NCBI RefSeq assembly: GCF_011752625.1
Contig: NZ_VWXD01000003.1
Span: 124,001-188,000 of the forward strand
From: Candidatus Pantoea formicae
GTDB lineage: Bacteria; Pseudomonadota; Gammaproteobacteria; Enterobacterales; Enterobacteriaceae
DNA length: 64,000 nucleotides
Direction of reading: 5' to 3'
Part shown: positions 1 through 8,360 of the stretch, one piece after another
Layout: each line of letters opens with the position of its first letter
How positions within the stretch are numbered: the stretch's first letter is position 1
The notes under the pieces: generated by a model
Databases searched by the model: none
Seen by the model: the letters and a program-made list of their open reading frames with translations, nothing else
What the model was told of the DNA's origin: nothing
Position numbers and translations under genes: made by a program

Positions 1-193
1 ATCCCTCTCCGGTGGACGCGGCCGTATTCTCGGTACGGTTATCGGGGCGTTGATCCTCGGGGTTATGATGTCAGGTTTCACTTTCCTGCGCGTTGACGCC
101 TACTACCAGGACATCATCAAAGGCACCATTATTGTGCTGGCGGTGATTGTTGATCAGTTCCGTCAGTCACGGCGGGTGAAGAAGAAAGGATAG
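1..193 (+). CDS. Sugar ABC transporter permease, C-terminal fragment
   Basis: The reading frame is open from the window edge and ends at a TAG at 191-193, giving about 63 residues. They contain a Gly-rich turn ([10 protein letters not shown]), a hydrophobic helix, the sequence [11 protein letters not shown], another helix and a basic tail (RRVKKKG). This is the usual end of BPD_transp_2 permeases of ribose/xylose/inositol-type importers (RbsC, XylH, YtfT relatives), inner-membrane proteins that form the sugar channel. The N-terminal part lies outside the window, so the substrate cannot be told. A hairpin terminator follows within 10 bases. Confidence 0.75.
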   Translation, partial: SLSGGRGRILGTVIGALILGVMMSGFTFLRVDAYYQDIIKGTIIVLAVIVDQFRQSRRVKKKG

Positions 194-199
194 AGATAA

Positions 200-230
200 A
201 GGGGCGCACAGCATGCGCCCCTGAGGTTTT
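200..230. terminator. Bidirectional hairpin terminator
   Basis: A 9-bp perfect stem (AGGGGCGCA at 200-208 with TGCGCCCCT at 214-222) lies between the stop codons of two convergent genes. A short T-rich stretch follows on each strand (GAGGTTTT on plus, TTTATC on minus), so it could end both transcripts. Confidence 0.7.
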
Positions 231-1461
231 ATGCTGAATGCTTCTGCCGTGACAATCCACTCAATGCCAGGCCGGCCAGCGCCATGACGACCGTCAGACC
301 CACCACGGCATTCCAACCACCGTGCAGCCAGACCCAGCCGCCAAACGAACCCGTAATGCTGGATCCCATGTAGTAGAACAACAGATACAGCGAGGAAGCG
401 TGGCCGCGATTATTACCGGCTAACGGGCCGACGGAACCGCTCGCTGCCGCGTGCGCGACAAAGAAACCGCTGGTAATCAGGATAATGCCACCAATCAAGC
501 ACAGCAGGTTATCTGGCACCGTCAGTAAGATACCAGCCAGCAACAACAGAAAACCGGCAATCAGCAACGGCTTACGACCGAACCGATCGGCCAGACTCCC
601 CGACAATGAGGAGGAGACAATCCCAATCGCATAGGCACAGAAAATCAGGCTTACCTGTGTCTGGCTAAAGTTAAACGGCGCGTCAGAGAGGCGGAAAGTA
701 GCGTAGTTAAACAGCGTGACAAACACGCTGGTCAGGAAGAAACCGGTGGCATACAAGCGAATCAATCCCTTATTGCCGAGGTGACTAAACCAGGCTCTGA
801 AATGGAAGTGGAGATTGAGTCCTGGTTTGCGTTCGAAATTGCGTGATTCTGGCAATAACAGCACAAACGCTATCGCTGCCGCTAAGCCGAGCACACCCAA
901 TACGCCCATGGCGATGCGCCATGAGGTGAATTCAGTCAGCAATCCCATGCCGACGCGTCCAACCATTGCGCCAAACGCTGTTCCGCCGACGTACAATCCC
1001 ATGGTTTTGCCGAGATCTTTTTTATCGATTTCCTCCGCCAACCAGGCCATGGCGACGGCGGGGACGCCGCCAAGCACCACGCCTTCCACCGCACGGGCAA
1101 CCAACAGCAGATGCCAATTGGGTAACACCGCTGCGATGAAATTGCAGACCGATGCCAGCGCCATCGAGGTGAACATCAATCCACGACGTCCTACAGCTTG
1201 AGAAAAAGCACCAGCCAGCAAAATAGACACCGCCAGCAAGCCGGTGGTGAGCGACAGGGCGAGTGAGCTTTGCGCCGGGGTGACATTGAACGCGTGAGTG
1301 AAAGCGGGCAGCAGCGGCTGTACACAATAGATCAGCGAAAAACTGGCCAGTCCGAGCATGAAAAAGGCAATACCCGCACGGCGATACTCACTGCTACCGC
1401 GCGCGATGCTGAACGTTGCGGGGGATGATGCAGGCAGGGCATTTTCTAACGAGCGACTCAT
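229..1461 (-). CDS. MFS transporter, YnfM-like
   Basis: An inner-membrane major facilitator protein of about 410 residues with roughly twelve hydrophobic segments. The N-terminal region (FSLIYCVQPLLPAF), the loop VGRRGLMF after TM2 and the block SLYLLFYYMGSSITG match E. coli YnfM, a putative exporter. The start at 1461 (MSRSLENA) gives a normal N-terminus; a longer form from the ATG at 1512 is possible and has a GGACAG-like site. It is divergent from a LysR regulator, the same arrangement as ynfM/ynfL in E. coli, so control by that regulator is likely. The substrate is unknown; related proteins export sugars, arabinose-like compounds or drugs. Confidence 0.8.
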   Translation of the reverse strand: MSRSLENALPASSPATFSIARGSSEYRRAGIAFFMLGLASFSLIYCVQPLLPAFTHAFNVTPAQSSLALSLTTGLLAVSILLAGAFSQAVGRRGLMFTSMALASVCNFIAAVLPNWHLLLVARAVEGVVLGGVPAVAMAWLAEEIDKKDLGKTMGLYVGGTAFGAMVGRVGMGLLTEFTSWRIAMGVLGVLGLAAAIAFVLLLPESRNFERKPGLNLHFHFRAWFSHLGNKGLIRLYATGFFLTSVFVTLFNYATFRLSDAPFNFSQTQVSLIFCAYAIGIVSSSLSGSLADRFGRKPLLIAGFLLLLAGILLTVPDNLLCLIGGIILITSGFFVAHAAASGSVGPLAGNNRGHASSLYLLFYYMGSSITGSFGGWVWLHGGWNAVVGLTVVMALAGLALSGLSRQKHSA

Positions 1462-1554
1462 GATGATTCCAGGGTAACGAAGATTGCACAACGCTACCGC
1501 GCCACCTATCATCTGTCCAATATATAGCGCTGCATAAAGGTATCTATAAAACAG

Positions 1555-2451
1555 ATGGAGCTACGTCACATTCGCTACTTCCTTGCTGTCGCCAACGAGC
1601 GTAATTTCACGCGTGCAGCGGCGAAACTCGGGATCGGACAGCCACCGCTCAGCATGCAAATCAAGGATCTCGAAACAGAGATTGGCTATGCGCTGTTCGA
1701 CCGCACTGCGCAGGGAGTGGAGCTCACTGAAGCCGGGCAGGCTTTTTTGCAAGCGGTTCAGCCGCTGCCTGCTCTCGCTGAAGGAGCCACCGCCTCCGCC
1801 CGTCGTGCCGCCCAAGGGGAAACCGGCACGTTGCGTTTGGGGTTTACTGGCACGGCGGGTATGAATCCGCTGATTCCTGGCTGCATTCGTGCCTTTCGTC
1901 AGGCGTATCCCGACGTGTTTCTTAACGTGATGGAGGCTAACTCGATAGTGTTATTACAGGCGTTGGCGAATCAGCAATTGGATATCGCGTTATTGCGCCA
2001 GGAAAATGCGGTTCCCGAGGGAGTCAGGGTGCAGCTATTGCTGCAAGAACCGCTGGTGGCTGCACTGCCTGCTGACCATCCTCTGGCGCGAATTCGCGGT
2101 AAAATGACTTTGCCGTCGCTGCGTGATGAACACTTCATTCTGACACCCAAAGAGAGCGGTACCAGTCTACGGGAATCCGTTCTTCAGGCGTGTCGCCAGC
2201 AGGGCTTTACGCCGATGGAAGGGCAGCCAGCACCCCATATCGTTTCAATATTATCTGTGGTGGCGGCGGGGTTAGGGGTGTCACTGGTGCCGGAATCTAT
2301 GCGCCAATTTAGCCTGGCAGGGGTGGTGTTCAAACAAATCAAAGCACCGGTGCCGACCACCGGTTTAGCGGTGGCCTGGAATGACCAGGCATTAGCGGCA
2401 ACGGCGCAGAATTTCCTCACGTTGGTGAAAGCCAGTGGGATTATTGTTTAA
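1555..2451 (+). CDS. LysR-type regulator, YnfL-like
   Basis: A 298-residue LysR-type regulator. Residues 1-60 form the winged helix-turn-helix (MELRHIRYFLAVANERNFTR then AAAKLGIGQPPLSMQI), and about 90-298 the periplasmic-binding-protein-like effector domain. The divergent neighbour is an MFS exporter, as with E. coli ynfL/ynfM, so it probably controls that gene and itself from the 93-bp space between them. That space holds an ATAG...CTAT dyad of the loose T-N11-A kind used by LysR proteins. No strong ribosome binding site precedes the start. The 3' end overlaps the convergent next gene by 11 bp. The inducer is unknown. Confidence 0.85.
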   Translation: MELRHIRYFLAVANERNFTRAAAKLGIGQPPLSMQIKDLETEIGYALFDRTAQGVELTEAGQAFLQAVQPLPALAEGATASARRAAQGETGTLRLGFTGTAGMNPLIPGCIRAFRQAYPDVFLNVMEANSIVLLQALANQQLDIALLRQENAVPEGVRVQLLLQEPLVAALPADHPLARIRGKMTLPSLRDEHFILTPKESGTSLRESVLQACRQQGFTPMEGQPAPHIVSILSVVAAGLGVSLVPESMRQFSLAGVVFKQIKAPVPTTGLAVAWNDQALAATAQNFLTLVKASGIIV

Positions 2452-3343
2452 ATGCCCAGCCGAGTTTGCCCTCAGCAGAGACCAGCTTCTCTAGTTTCTT
2501 CTCGTTGACTTTCTTCATGGCGCCCAGCTTTTCAGCGGTCAGCGGACCGACATCGCTTTGCGCTATCACGGTATCTTTGGGTACGTCGGTGATTTTCTCC
2601 GCAATGGCAGTAACGGCAGCGCCGTAGCCCTTACGGTCGTGCAAGTCGAAGGATTTTAACGGCAGTTCGCACTCCAGCCATTGTCCCCAATAGAACTCAA
2701 GGAATGGCGGCGGCGTTTCTTCCTTCTCGAAACCAATATCGCGCACGAAGTAAACCAACGAGCGATACTCATCGTCCTGCATATGTTTGCGGCCCAGCTC
2801 TTTCGGCAGCGCATCTGGGGTGATTTTGCCTTTTGGCGTATCCAGCCACACCAGATGCGCGGCTTCCATCTGTTGCCAGAAGGCTTTCATGCTGGTCAGG
2901 TTGCGGAAGTCGTTGGTGATGCGCACCTGTACGCGCGTTTTTAAACCGCCAATGTCGGCAAAGTTGCTGAAGGTATGATGACCATCGGTGAGGTAGAGCG
3001 CATTATCGGGGGCGATCACCGCCGTTTTCATCGGGCCGGGATGGGTGCCAACTGGGGCTTTGCAGGTAAAACTGTCGAGGTCAGAGATGCGTGATTTACT
3101 GTTGAATTTATCCACGCCTTTCTGCCCCATGCTTTCGCAGAAGTCATCGAACAGTTTTTTTGGATCCGCCTGGTAGCGGTGCAGCTTGTAATCCAACTGA
3201 CGATAACCAATCGCCGCTTGCGTCGGGTGCAATTGTGCGAGCTGCACTTGCACGATATCACCTGCTTTGACATCAGCGGGCAGCGCCGCAGAGGCCTGTC
3301 CGGCAGACCATAACAGGGCCAACAGTGACCACGGTGTTTTCAT
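2441..3343 (-). CDS. Secreted ParB/Srx-fold protein (ParBc_2-like)
   Basis: A protein of about 300 residues whose first 19 or so (MKTPWSLLALLWSAGQASA) form a signal peptide with an AxA cleavage site, so it should be periplasmic or secreted. The mature part starts with a typical ParB/Srx beta segment (VQVQLAQLHPTQAAIGYRQ). It carries the fold's phosphate/nucleotide-binding-like motif near residue 120 (LYLTDGHHTF). This matches the putative ParB-like nuclease family ParBc_2 (PF08857), for which I know of no firmly established function. The start at 3343 was chosen because GGAAAGGGA lies directly upstream. The two cysteines in the mature part (CESMG, FTCKAP) could form a disulfide. A partitioning role is unlikely because of the signal peptide and the lack of parA. 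Confidence 0.7.
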   Translation of the reverse strand: MKTPWSLLALLWSAGQASAALPADVKAGDIVQVQLAQLHPTQAAIGYRQLDYKLHRYQADPKKLFDDFCESMGQKGVDKFNSKSRISDLDSFTCKAPVGTHPGPMKTAVIAPDNALYLTDGHHTFSNFADIGGLKTRVQVRITNDFRNLTSMKAFWQQMEAAHLVWLDTPKGKITPDALPKELGRKHMQDDEYRSLVYFVRDIGFEKEETPPPFLEFYWGQWLECELPLKSFDLHDRKGYGAAVTAIAEKITDVPKDTVIAQSDVGPLTAEKLGAMKKVNEKKLEKLVSAEGKLGWAFKQ

Positions 3344-3475
3344 TCCCTTTCCTTCAATCACCAGCATCAGAGGCGCTACGATAGCATTTCTGTCATCTTC
3401 CCGCTTTAGTGTTGTGCTTCGCGCTTGACCTGTTACTACTCGTTATCCAGACATCTGACCACATCGGAGCTTCCT

Positions 3476-4108
3476 ATGGCACTCGCTGCTGTCCAACCGG
3501 CTAAACTGCAACACTCTGTCATTGATCCTAGCGTGCGAATGCGCGATACCCACATTGGTCAGCAATGTGAAGTCCTCGCTGAGAGTTATCTTGAATACAG
3601 CGAGTTGGGTGACTTCTCTTACTTGGGTGAACACTGTTGTGTCGCTGATGCGCAGATTGGTCGTTTTACTGCTATCGCAAATCAGGTGCGTATTGGTGCA
3701 CCCAATCATCCGATGGATCGTGCGTCTCAGCATCGCTTTACTTACTGTCCGGAATATTATGATAACCAGGCCCGGCGTGATGCCAGTTTCTTTGCCGATC
3801 GTCGCGCCGATCGTGTGATCATTGGCAACGACGTGTGGATTGGTCACGGTGTGATTGTGCTGCCTGGTGTGACTGTGGGGGACGGGGCCGTACTGGCTGC
3901 GGGCGCGGTAGTGACCAAAGATGTCGCGCCATACACTATTGTGGGTGGTGTTCCGGCCAAACCCATTCGCGGTCGCTTTTCGCCAGAGATTGCTGCTCAG
4001 TTGCAGGCGATTGCGTGGTGGAACTGGCCGCTGGAGAAGCTGATGGCGCATCTGGCTGATTTCCAGTCGCCGGATATCGCTGCCTTCTGCCAGCGGCACG
4101 CGGTATAG
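3476..4108 (+). CDS. Hexapeptide-repeat acetyltransferase, phosphonate-associated type
   Basis: A 210-residue left-handed beta-helix transferase. Imperfect hexapeptide repeats run from about residue 25 to 175 ([19 protein letters not shown] is the clearest stretch), interrupted by the loop common to xenobiotic acetyltransferases ([11 protein letters not shown]...YCPEYYD). The tail has the [10 protein letters not shown] coenzyme A-binding end. It most resembles the transferase found next to phosphonate C-P lyase genes (TIGR03308 type), but no phn genes are nearby. It would acetylate an amino or hydroxyl group of a small molecule in the cytoplasm. The start at 3476 has a CGGAGC site; an upstream TTG-type extension lacks homology. 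It converges with the next gene, leaving 3 bp between stops. Confidence 0.8.
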   Translation: MALAAVQPAKLQHSVIDPSVRMRDTHIGQQCEVLAESYLEYSELGDFSYLGEHCCVADAQIGRFTAIANQVRIGAPNHPMDRASQHRFTYCPEYYDNQARRDASFFADRRADRVIIGNDVWIGHGVIVLPGVTVGDGAVLAAGAVVTKDVAPYTIVGGVPAKPIRGRFSPEIAAQLQAIAWWNWPLEKLMAHLADFQSPDIAAFCQRHAV

Positions 4109-4111
4109 AAA

Positions 4112-5431
4112 TTACATCGCCTGCTGTGCTGCTACTGCCGGTGCATCGGCCTTCAGGCGTTTCTCGGGTTGCAACAACGTCATCGCCAGCATACTGCCAA
4201 AAGCTATGCAGGCGGTGACGGTGAACATCGCGTTGTAACCGTAATACTCCGCTAACCAGCCACACAACATTGGAGAGATGATCGAGGCGAGATTGGCAAT
4301 CGCCAGCGTCATACCGCTGTACGCGCCCACCGATGCTTTAGGGGTAACATCTATCACCACTGACCAATAGACGTTATTCACCAAGGCGTTGAGTGCATTA
4401 CCCAGCGTCATCAGCGCGATAATGCCCGCCGCTGAACCCACCCACGGAATCGCCATAAAGCAGCAAGCGGTCGCGCATAAGGTGACGGAAGCAAAGACAT
4501 TTCTCGCCAGGCGTAAGTTGTTGAAGCGTGCCAATAGACGATCGGCAATGCGTCCGCCGAGCAGCACCGTGATACAGGCCCCGCTCCAGGGAATCATGGC
4601 CACGTACCACAGCGAGTGCAGATCGTAGTGGAAGTTATCCTGCAAATATTTGGGCAGCCAGGTGACGAGCGTAAAAGTAATGTAGAGGAAGCTAAAGTAA
4701 CCCAGGGCGTTGCACACCAGCGTGCGGCTGGTAAAGAAACGCCACCACGGCAGCGTGCCCTCATGCTGACTTTCACGCTTTTGCCCATTGATAATCAATT
4801 GGCGTTCAGCCGCGTTAGCGCGCGGGTGCAACAGAGGCGTGTCAGTAAAGTTACGCGCAAACAACAGCATGGCCAGCAGGGAGAAAGCACCCAGCAGAAT
4901 AAACATCATCCGCCAGTCGTTGGTTAACAGTAATAGTCCTACGGCAATCGGGGCGGTTAACAGCGAACCGACCTGAGTGCTCAGCAAACCGATGCTCAAG
5001 GCGAAACCGCGTTCATTATCCGGCGCCCAGTGAGCAATGGTTTTGTTCATCAGCGCATAGGCTGGGCCTTCGGAAAAACCAAACAGGATACGTAACGCGG
5101 CAAATCCCATAATCGCGGAACCCCCAAATATGGCCATACCGACTTCACCGGCCCATGCTGTAGCTATTTCCAGCAACGACCACAGGATGCCCGCCATCAG
5201 CCACACCTTTTTGGTGCCAAGCCGATCGGCAAGAAAACCACCACACAGTGAGCCAAACAGATAACCGAAACCGAAATAACTCAGCACCGCGCCCAGTTGC
5301 ACTTTGCTGAAATGAAACTCTTGGGAGATAGCGTTAGCAGCAAAAGAGAGCGCGCCGCGATCAACATAGTTAATCAGCGCGATCAAAAACAGTAGAGAGA
5401 AAATGGTGTAGCGGGTAGAGGATGCTTGCAT
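4112..5431 (-). CDS. MFS transporter, anion:cation symporter (ACS) family
   Basis: A 439-residue carrier with about twelve membrane segments. The first helix carries the ACS signature INYVDRGALSFAA, and TM2-3 the loop ADRLGTKKVW. Family members (GudP, ExuT, GarP relatives) import sugar acids and other organic anions with protons. The start at 5431 (MQASSTRY) has an AGGAG site; longer forms add non-homologous residues. It is the last gene of a minus-strand set after an amidohydrolase and a second ACS carrier, 173 bp downstream of the latter, so it may belong to that operon or use its own promoter. The substrate is unknown. Confidence 0.82.
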   Translation of the reverse strand: MQASSTRYTIFSLLFLIALINYVDRGALSFAANAISQEFHFSKVQLGAVLSYFGFGYLFGSLCGGFLADRLGTKKVWLMAGILWSLLEIATAWAGEVGMAIFGGSAIMGFAALRILFGFSEGPAYALMNKTIAHWAPDNERGFALSIGLLSTQVGSLLTAPIAVGLLLLTNDWRMMFILLGAFSLLAMLLFARNFTDTPLLHPRANAAERQLIINGQKRESQHEGTLPWWRFFTSRTLVCNALGYFSFLYITFTLVTWLPKYLQDNFHYDLHSLWYVAMIPWSGACITVLLGGRIADRLLARFNNLRLARNVFASVTLCATACCFMAIPWVGSAAGIIALMTLGNALNALVNNVYWSVVIDVTPKASVGAYSGMTLAIANLASIISPMLCGWLAEYYGYNAMFTVTACIAFGSMLAMTLLQPEKRLKADAPAVAAQQAM

Positions 5432-5604
5432 AGCGCGACTCCTGATAAAGAACACAGGAATCATTAAGCAAAGCTGATGCCAATTTGGTGAGGCTGCTAA
5501 GGGCTTTTCCGTGGTGCGTGTCGACAAGCCTTGCGAATAGAGGGCGGCCCGCAGACCGCACCTGACAATATCAATTGCACCAGCATGATCACATAAGCGT
5601 TCTT

Positions 5605-6840
5605 TTATAGTGCGGCAGTTTGAGCCTGATTGACAGGATGACGGCTGCGCCACCAGCCAAAGGTCAGTAGCGATACGCCGCCAATAATCACCAGTGCGCC
5701 GAGCAGGGCAAATCCGGATGTGTAGCTCCCTGTACGGGCATATAACATAGCAACCATAAAGCCTGCCAGGGTTCCGCCACCGCCTGCGCCCAAGCCGTTG
5801 ACAATCCCTGCGGCAGCTCCCACCGCGTGAGGGCGCACGCTAGATTGGATAATCGACCAAATGTTGGGCGTGAAACTGCTGGCGTAATAGCCCATTGCGA
5901 GGGTAATCAACGTCATTTTCATCACGCCACTTTGGACCAGCGGCAGCACCAGTAACATCGCGCCGGGTATCAGCAATCCCAGCGAGGCGATGAGGATGCG
6001 CTTACCGGTTTTATCGCTGAGCCATGACATCGGGATTGCCAACACCACGGCGAGCAGATAAGGCAATGCACTGGCTAAAGCCGCGTTCCATCCACTGAAG
6101 CCCAGCGAGCTCACCGCCATCGGAATCCACAAGGTAATGCCCCAAAACAGCATTCCCTGAGTGAGGTAAGTGACGATCAGCAGCACAAAGGAGAGTCCGC
6201 CAAAATCTTCGCGTGTCAGACGTGCCTGACGCGGGGCCACTTTTTCCGGTTGAATGGGTGCATCGCGGGTATTCAGCAGCACACGTGCGTACAACGGCAC
6301 CATAATCAGCAGTCCAATGCCGCCACACAGGAAGAACAGATTACGCCAACCCATTAAATCGTGCAGCGGCGTCAAAATGATGAAACCCAGACCCAGCGCC
6401 AGAAACTGGCCGTAATAGTGAATCAGACTGTTGGCGCGCGTCAATTCCGAAGGGGTAAACCAGAGACGAACAAAGCGGGACTGCTGCGGCCAGTAAATCC
6501 CTTCGGCGACACCTAAGACAAAGCGGCAGGCGACCAAGAGGACGACGGTGCTGGCAAACCCTGTCGCGAGGGTGGCAACTGACCAAAGTGCCATCATGCC
6601 AATGGCGATAGTTTTGGGATCGTAGCGTGTTGTAAAAATACCGCCAGAGATATTCGCCACAATGTAGCCAATCAAGAACGCCGTTAATACCAGGCTAGAG
6701 GTGGTGGCAAAATCAGCGCCACTGAAGCCAAGATCGCTCGCGACTTCTTTTAATGTGACTGAAAGGTTGGTGCGGTCGATGTAGGAGATAAACATACCCA
6801 ACATCAAGGTGCCGCCGATACGGAGCCAGGGAGATCGCAT
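5605..6840 (-). CDS. MFS transporter, ACS family
   Basis: A 411-residue inner-membrane carrier with about twelve helices. The signature ISYIDRTNLSVTL near residue 20 places it in the ACS family, but it is clearly diverged from the neighbouring carrier, so this is not a recent duplication. It lies 10 bp downstream of the amidohydrolase gene with a GAGGTA site before its start, so the two are very probably co-transcribed. It probably imports the amidohydrolase substrate, presumably an acidic acetylated or cyclic amide compound. The substrate itself cannot be read from the sequence. Confidence 0.82.
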   Translation of the reverse strand: MRSPWLRIGGTLMLGMFISYIDRTNLSVTLKEVASDLGFSGADFATTSSLVLTAFLIGYIVANISGGIFTTRYDPKTIAIGMMALWSVATLATGFASTVVLLVACRFVLGVAEGIYWPQQSRFVRLWFTPSELTRANSLIHYYGQFLALGLGFIILTPLHDLMGWRNLFFLCGGIGLLIMVPLYARVLLNTRDAPIQPEKVAPRQARLTREDFGGLSFVLLIVTYLTQGMLFWGITLWIPMAVSSLGFSGWNAALASALPYLLAVVLAIPMSWLSDKTGKRILIASLGLLIPGAMLLVLPLVQSGVMKMTLITLAMGYYASSFTPNIWSIIQSSVRPHAVGAAAGIVNGLGAGGGGTLAGFMVAMLYARTGSYTSGFALLGALVIIGGVSLLTFGWWRSRHPVNQAQTAAL

Positions 6841-6850
6841 AGGGAATACC

Positions 6851-7990
6851 TCAGTGAAGGCCGAAATTGGCGCGCCACAGTGGCACGCCCGCTTTCAGGG
6901 TGAGTTGAGGCACCAGCAACTGGCTACCCGTAAGGGTATGCTGATGGACATCGGTGAAGCTGACATCGCGTTTTTCCAACCGGAACAGTGCCACATCGGC
7001 ACAACTACCGGGTTGCAATGTTCCTATTTGCTGAGGCATGCCGAGCAGCGCGGCCGGGCGTGCGGTACAGCGCTCCACCACATCGAACAGTGACATGCCC
7101 ATGGCAAGAAATTTAGACATCACCCAGGGTAGGCCAAACACCGGTGGACGATTGAGCGTCAAAGCGGAAAGGTCGCTGCTGATGATGTCGGGTAAGAAAT
7201 CATCGCTGACTGCCAGTTGTGCGACGCGCTGAGAGAAATTATTGCGCCCGTGTGCGCAATCGAAGATCACTCCTCGTGCACGGGCTTGTCGAGCCGCCGA
7301 TTTGACCTGCCCATTCTCGTCGAGCAGAGTGTCACCCTTACCGTGGAAACAATGTGCGAACACGTCCCCGCTGCGGAATATTTCCAGCAGTTGTTCAGTG
7401 GGTTGAACCGGATCGGTCATGTGAACGGCTACACGACAGTTAAGTTGCTCGGCCATCTCTACCGCACGAAGAAAGGGCCGGGAACCCAGATCACCCACTA
7501 CAGCGCGCTCCTGTTTCAGCTTCAGGCCTAGCAGCGTTTCGGGATAACGGCGGAATAGTTGCTGCAGACGGGGGAAATCAAAATAGTCTGGGTTGTGGTT
7601 TTCCTCTTGCCAAAGTTGTCCGCCGGGATAAGCCGTCACAAACGCTTTGATGCGCACCATGCTGCGGGGAATCTGGTCACGTAAAAAACTTTCAACATTC
7701 GCTGAGCCTGCGGAGCCAGCATCAACAATAGTGGTCACGCCAAAAGGTAATGAGGCGAGATCGGGCGGTACGCTACTGTGCGTTCCGCCATAAAAGACAT
7801 GCGCGTGATAATCAATCAGGCCAGGAAACAGGTAGCAATTCTTAGCATCGATGATCTCGGTACGAGCGCTAACCGGCGTATCGGGAGAGGCAATCAGGTC
7901 ATTAAGGATATGAATATCCTGGCGTTGCTGGATATTCCTGGCGGGATCAATAACTTCAGCATTTTTAATTAAGATGTGACTTTCAGACAT
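6851..7990 (-). CDS. Amidohydrolase/deacetylase family metallohydrolase
   Basis: A 379-residue cytoplasmic TIM-barrel hydrolase. The metal-site pattern is complete: HxH at 62 and 64 (DYHAHVF), a probable carbamylated lysine near 157-159 (GLKLKQ), histidines at 190 (VAVHMTDP) and 213/216 (FAHCFHGKGD), and Asp273 (IISSDLSA). This pattern and the neighbourhood match the amidohydrolase subgroup of EF0837/Atu3266-type proteins, which remove acetyl groups from N-acetyl amino acid or O-acetyl ester substrates. It is first in a minus-strand group with two ACS carriers. An AGAGG site precedes the start. An alternative annotation as dihydroorotase is unlikely because the pyrimidine enzyme's conserved motifs are absent. 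Confidence 0.78.
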   Translation of the reverse strand: MSESHILIKNAEVIDPARNIQQRQDIHILNDLIASPDTPVSARTEIIDAKNCYLFPGLIDYHAHVFYGGTHSSVPPDLASLPFGVTTIVDAGSAGSANVESFLRDQIPRSMVRIKAFVTAYPGGQLWQEENHNPDYFDFPRLQQLFRRYPETLLGLKLKQERAVVGDLGSRPFLRAVEMAEQLNCRVAVHMTDPVQPTEQLLEIFRSGDVFAHCFHGKGDTLLDENGQVKSAARQARARGVIFDCAHGRNNFSQRVAQLAVSDDFLPDIISSDLSALTLNRPPVFGLPWVMSKFLAMGMSLFDVVERCTARPAALLGMPQQIGTLQPGSCADVALFRLEKRDVSFTDVHQHTLTGSQLLVPQLTLKAGVPLWRANFGLH

Positions 7991-8318
7991 CGCAGGGCAA
8001 CCTCTTATCGGGGGTTATTTACTTTTCCTGACATTCAAGTCTGACGACAAAAGTGGCGTTGCGCCTCGGTCATTTGCATGGAATTTCCCTTAAAGCCACA
8101 GGGTTTTCTGGCAAAAAAGACAAACCACTTTTATCTTCTTCACACTTCTCCTGATTCTGTGATCGATGCTGGAATACGCTATTCAGACACGAAAAATTAC
8201 GAACTGACATTTCTTCATTTAATGACTTCTATGGCTGAATTTTACTAGGGCATGAAGTTAATTAGGCTTACATTTCAGTTTGTTAGCATTTCTTTTTTTA
8301 TTTGCTACCCAGGGGTAC
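7991..8318. other. Intergenic region before fic
   Basis: AT-rich, 328 bp between divergent genes. It should hold promoters for the amidohydrolase operon (minus) and fic (plus). The only structure I can point to is a 12-bp palindrome (TACCC AG GGGTA) at 8306-8317, just before the large palindrome next to fic. No ORF or RNA gene was seen. Confidence 0.5.
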
Positions 8319-8360
8319 CTCAAGTAAACTCAAAATACGTCATTTTTGAGATTACTTGAG
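8319..8360. promoter_or_regulatory. Large palindrome touching the fic start codon (putative operator)
   Basis: Left arm CTCAAGTAAACTCAAAA and right arm TTTTTGAGATTACTTGAG face each other across a short spacer (TACGTCA). Each arm is itself a direct repeat of CTCAA with a spacing of about 10 bp. The last base lies directly before the ATG at 8361. A related palindrome lies just after the gene. It looks like a binding site for a winged-helix protein, most simply the C-terminal domain of the Fic protein itself. Autoregulation is an inference. Confidence 0.6.

Noticed and set aside
2441..3343. Plasmid partition gene parB
   Set aside because: Signal peptide, no parA, no centromere-like repeats.
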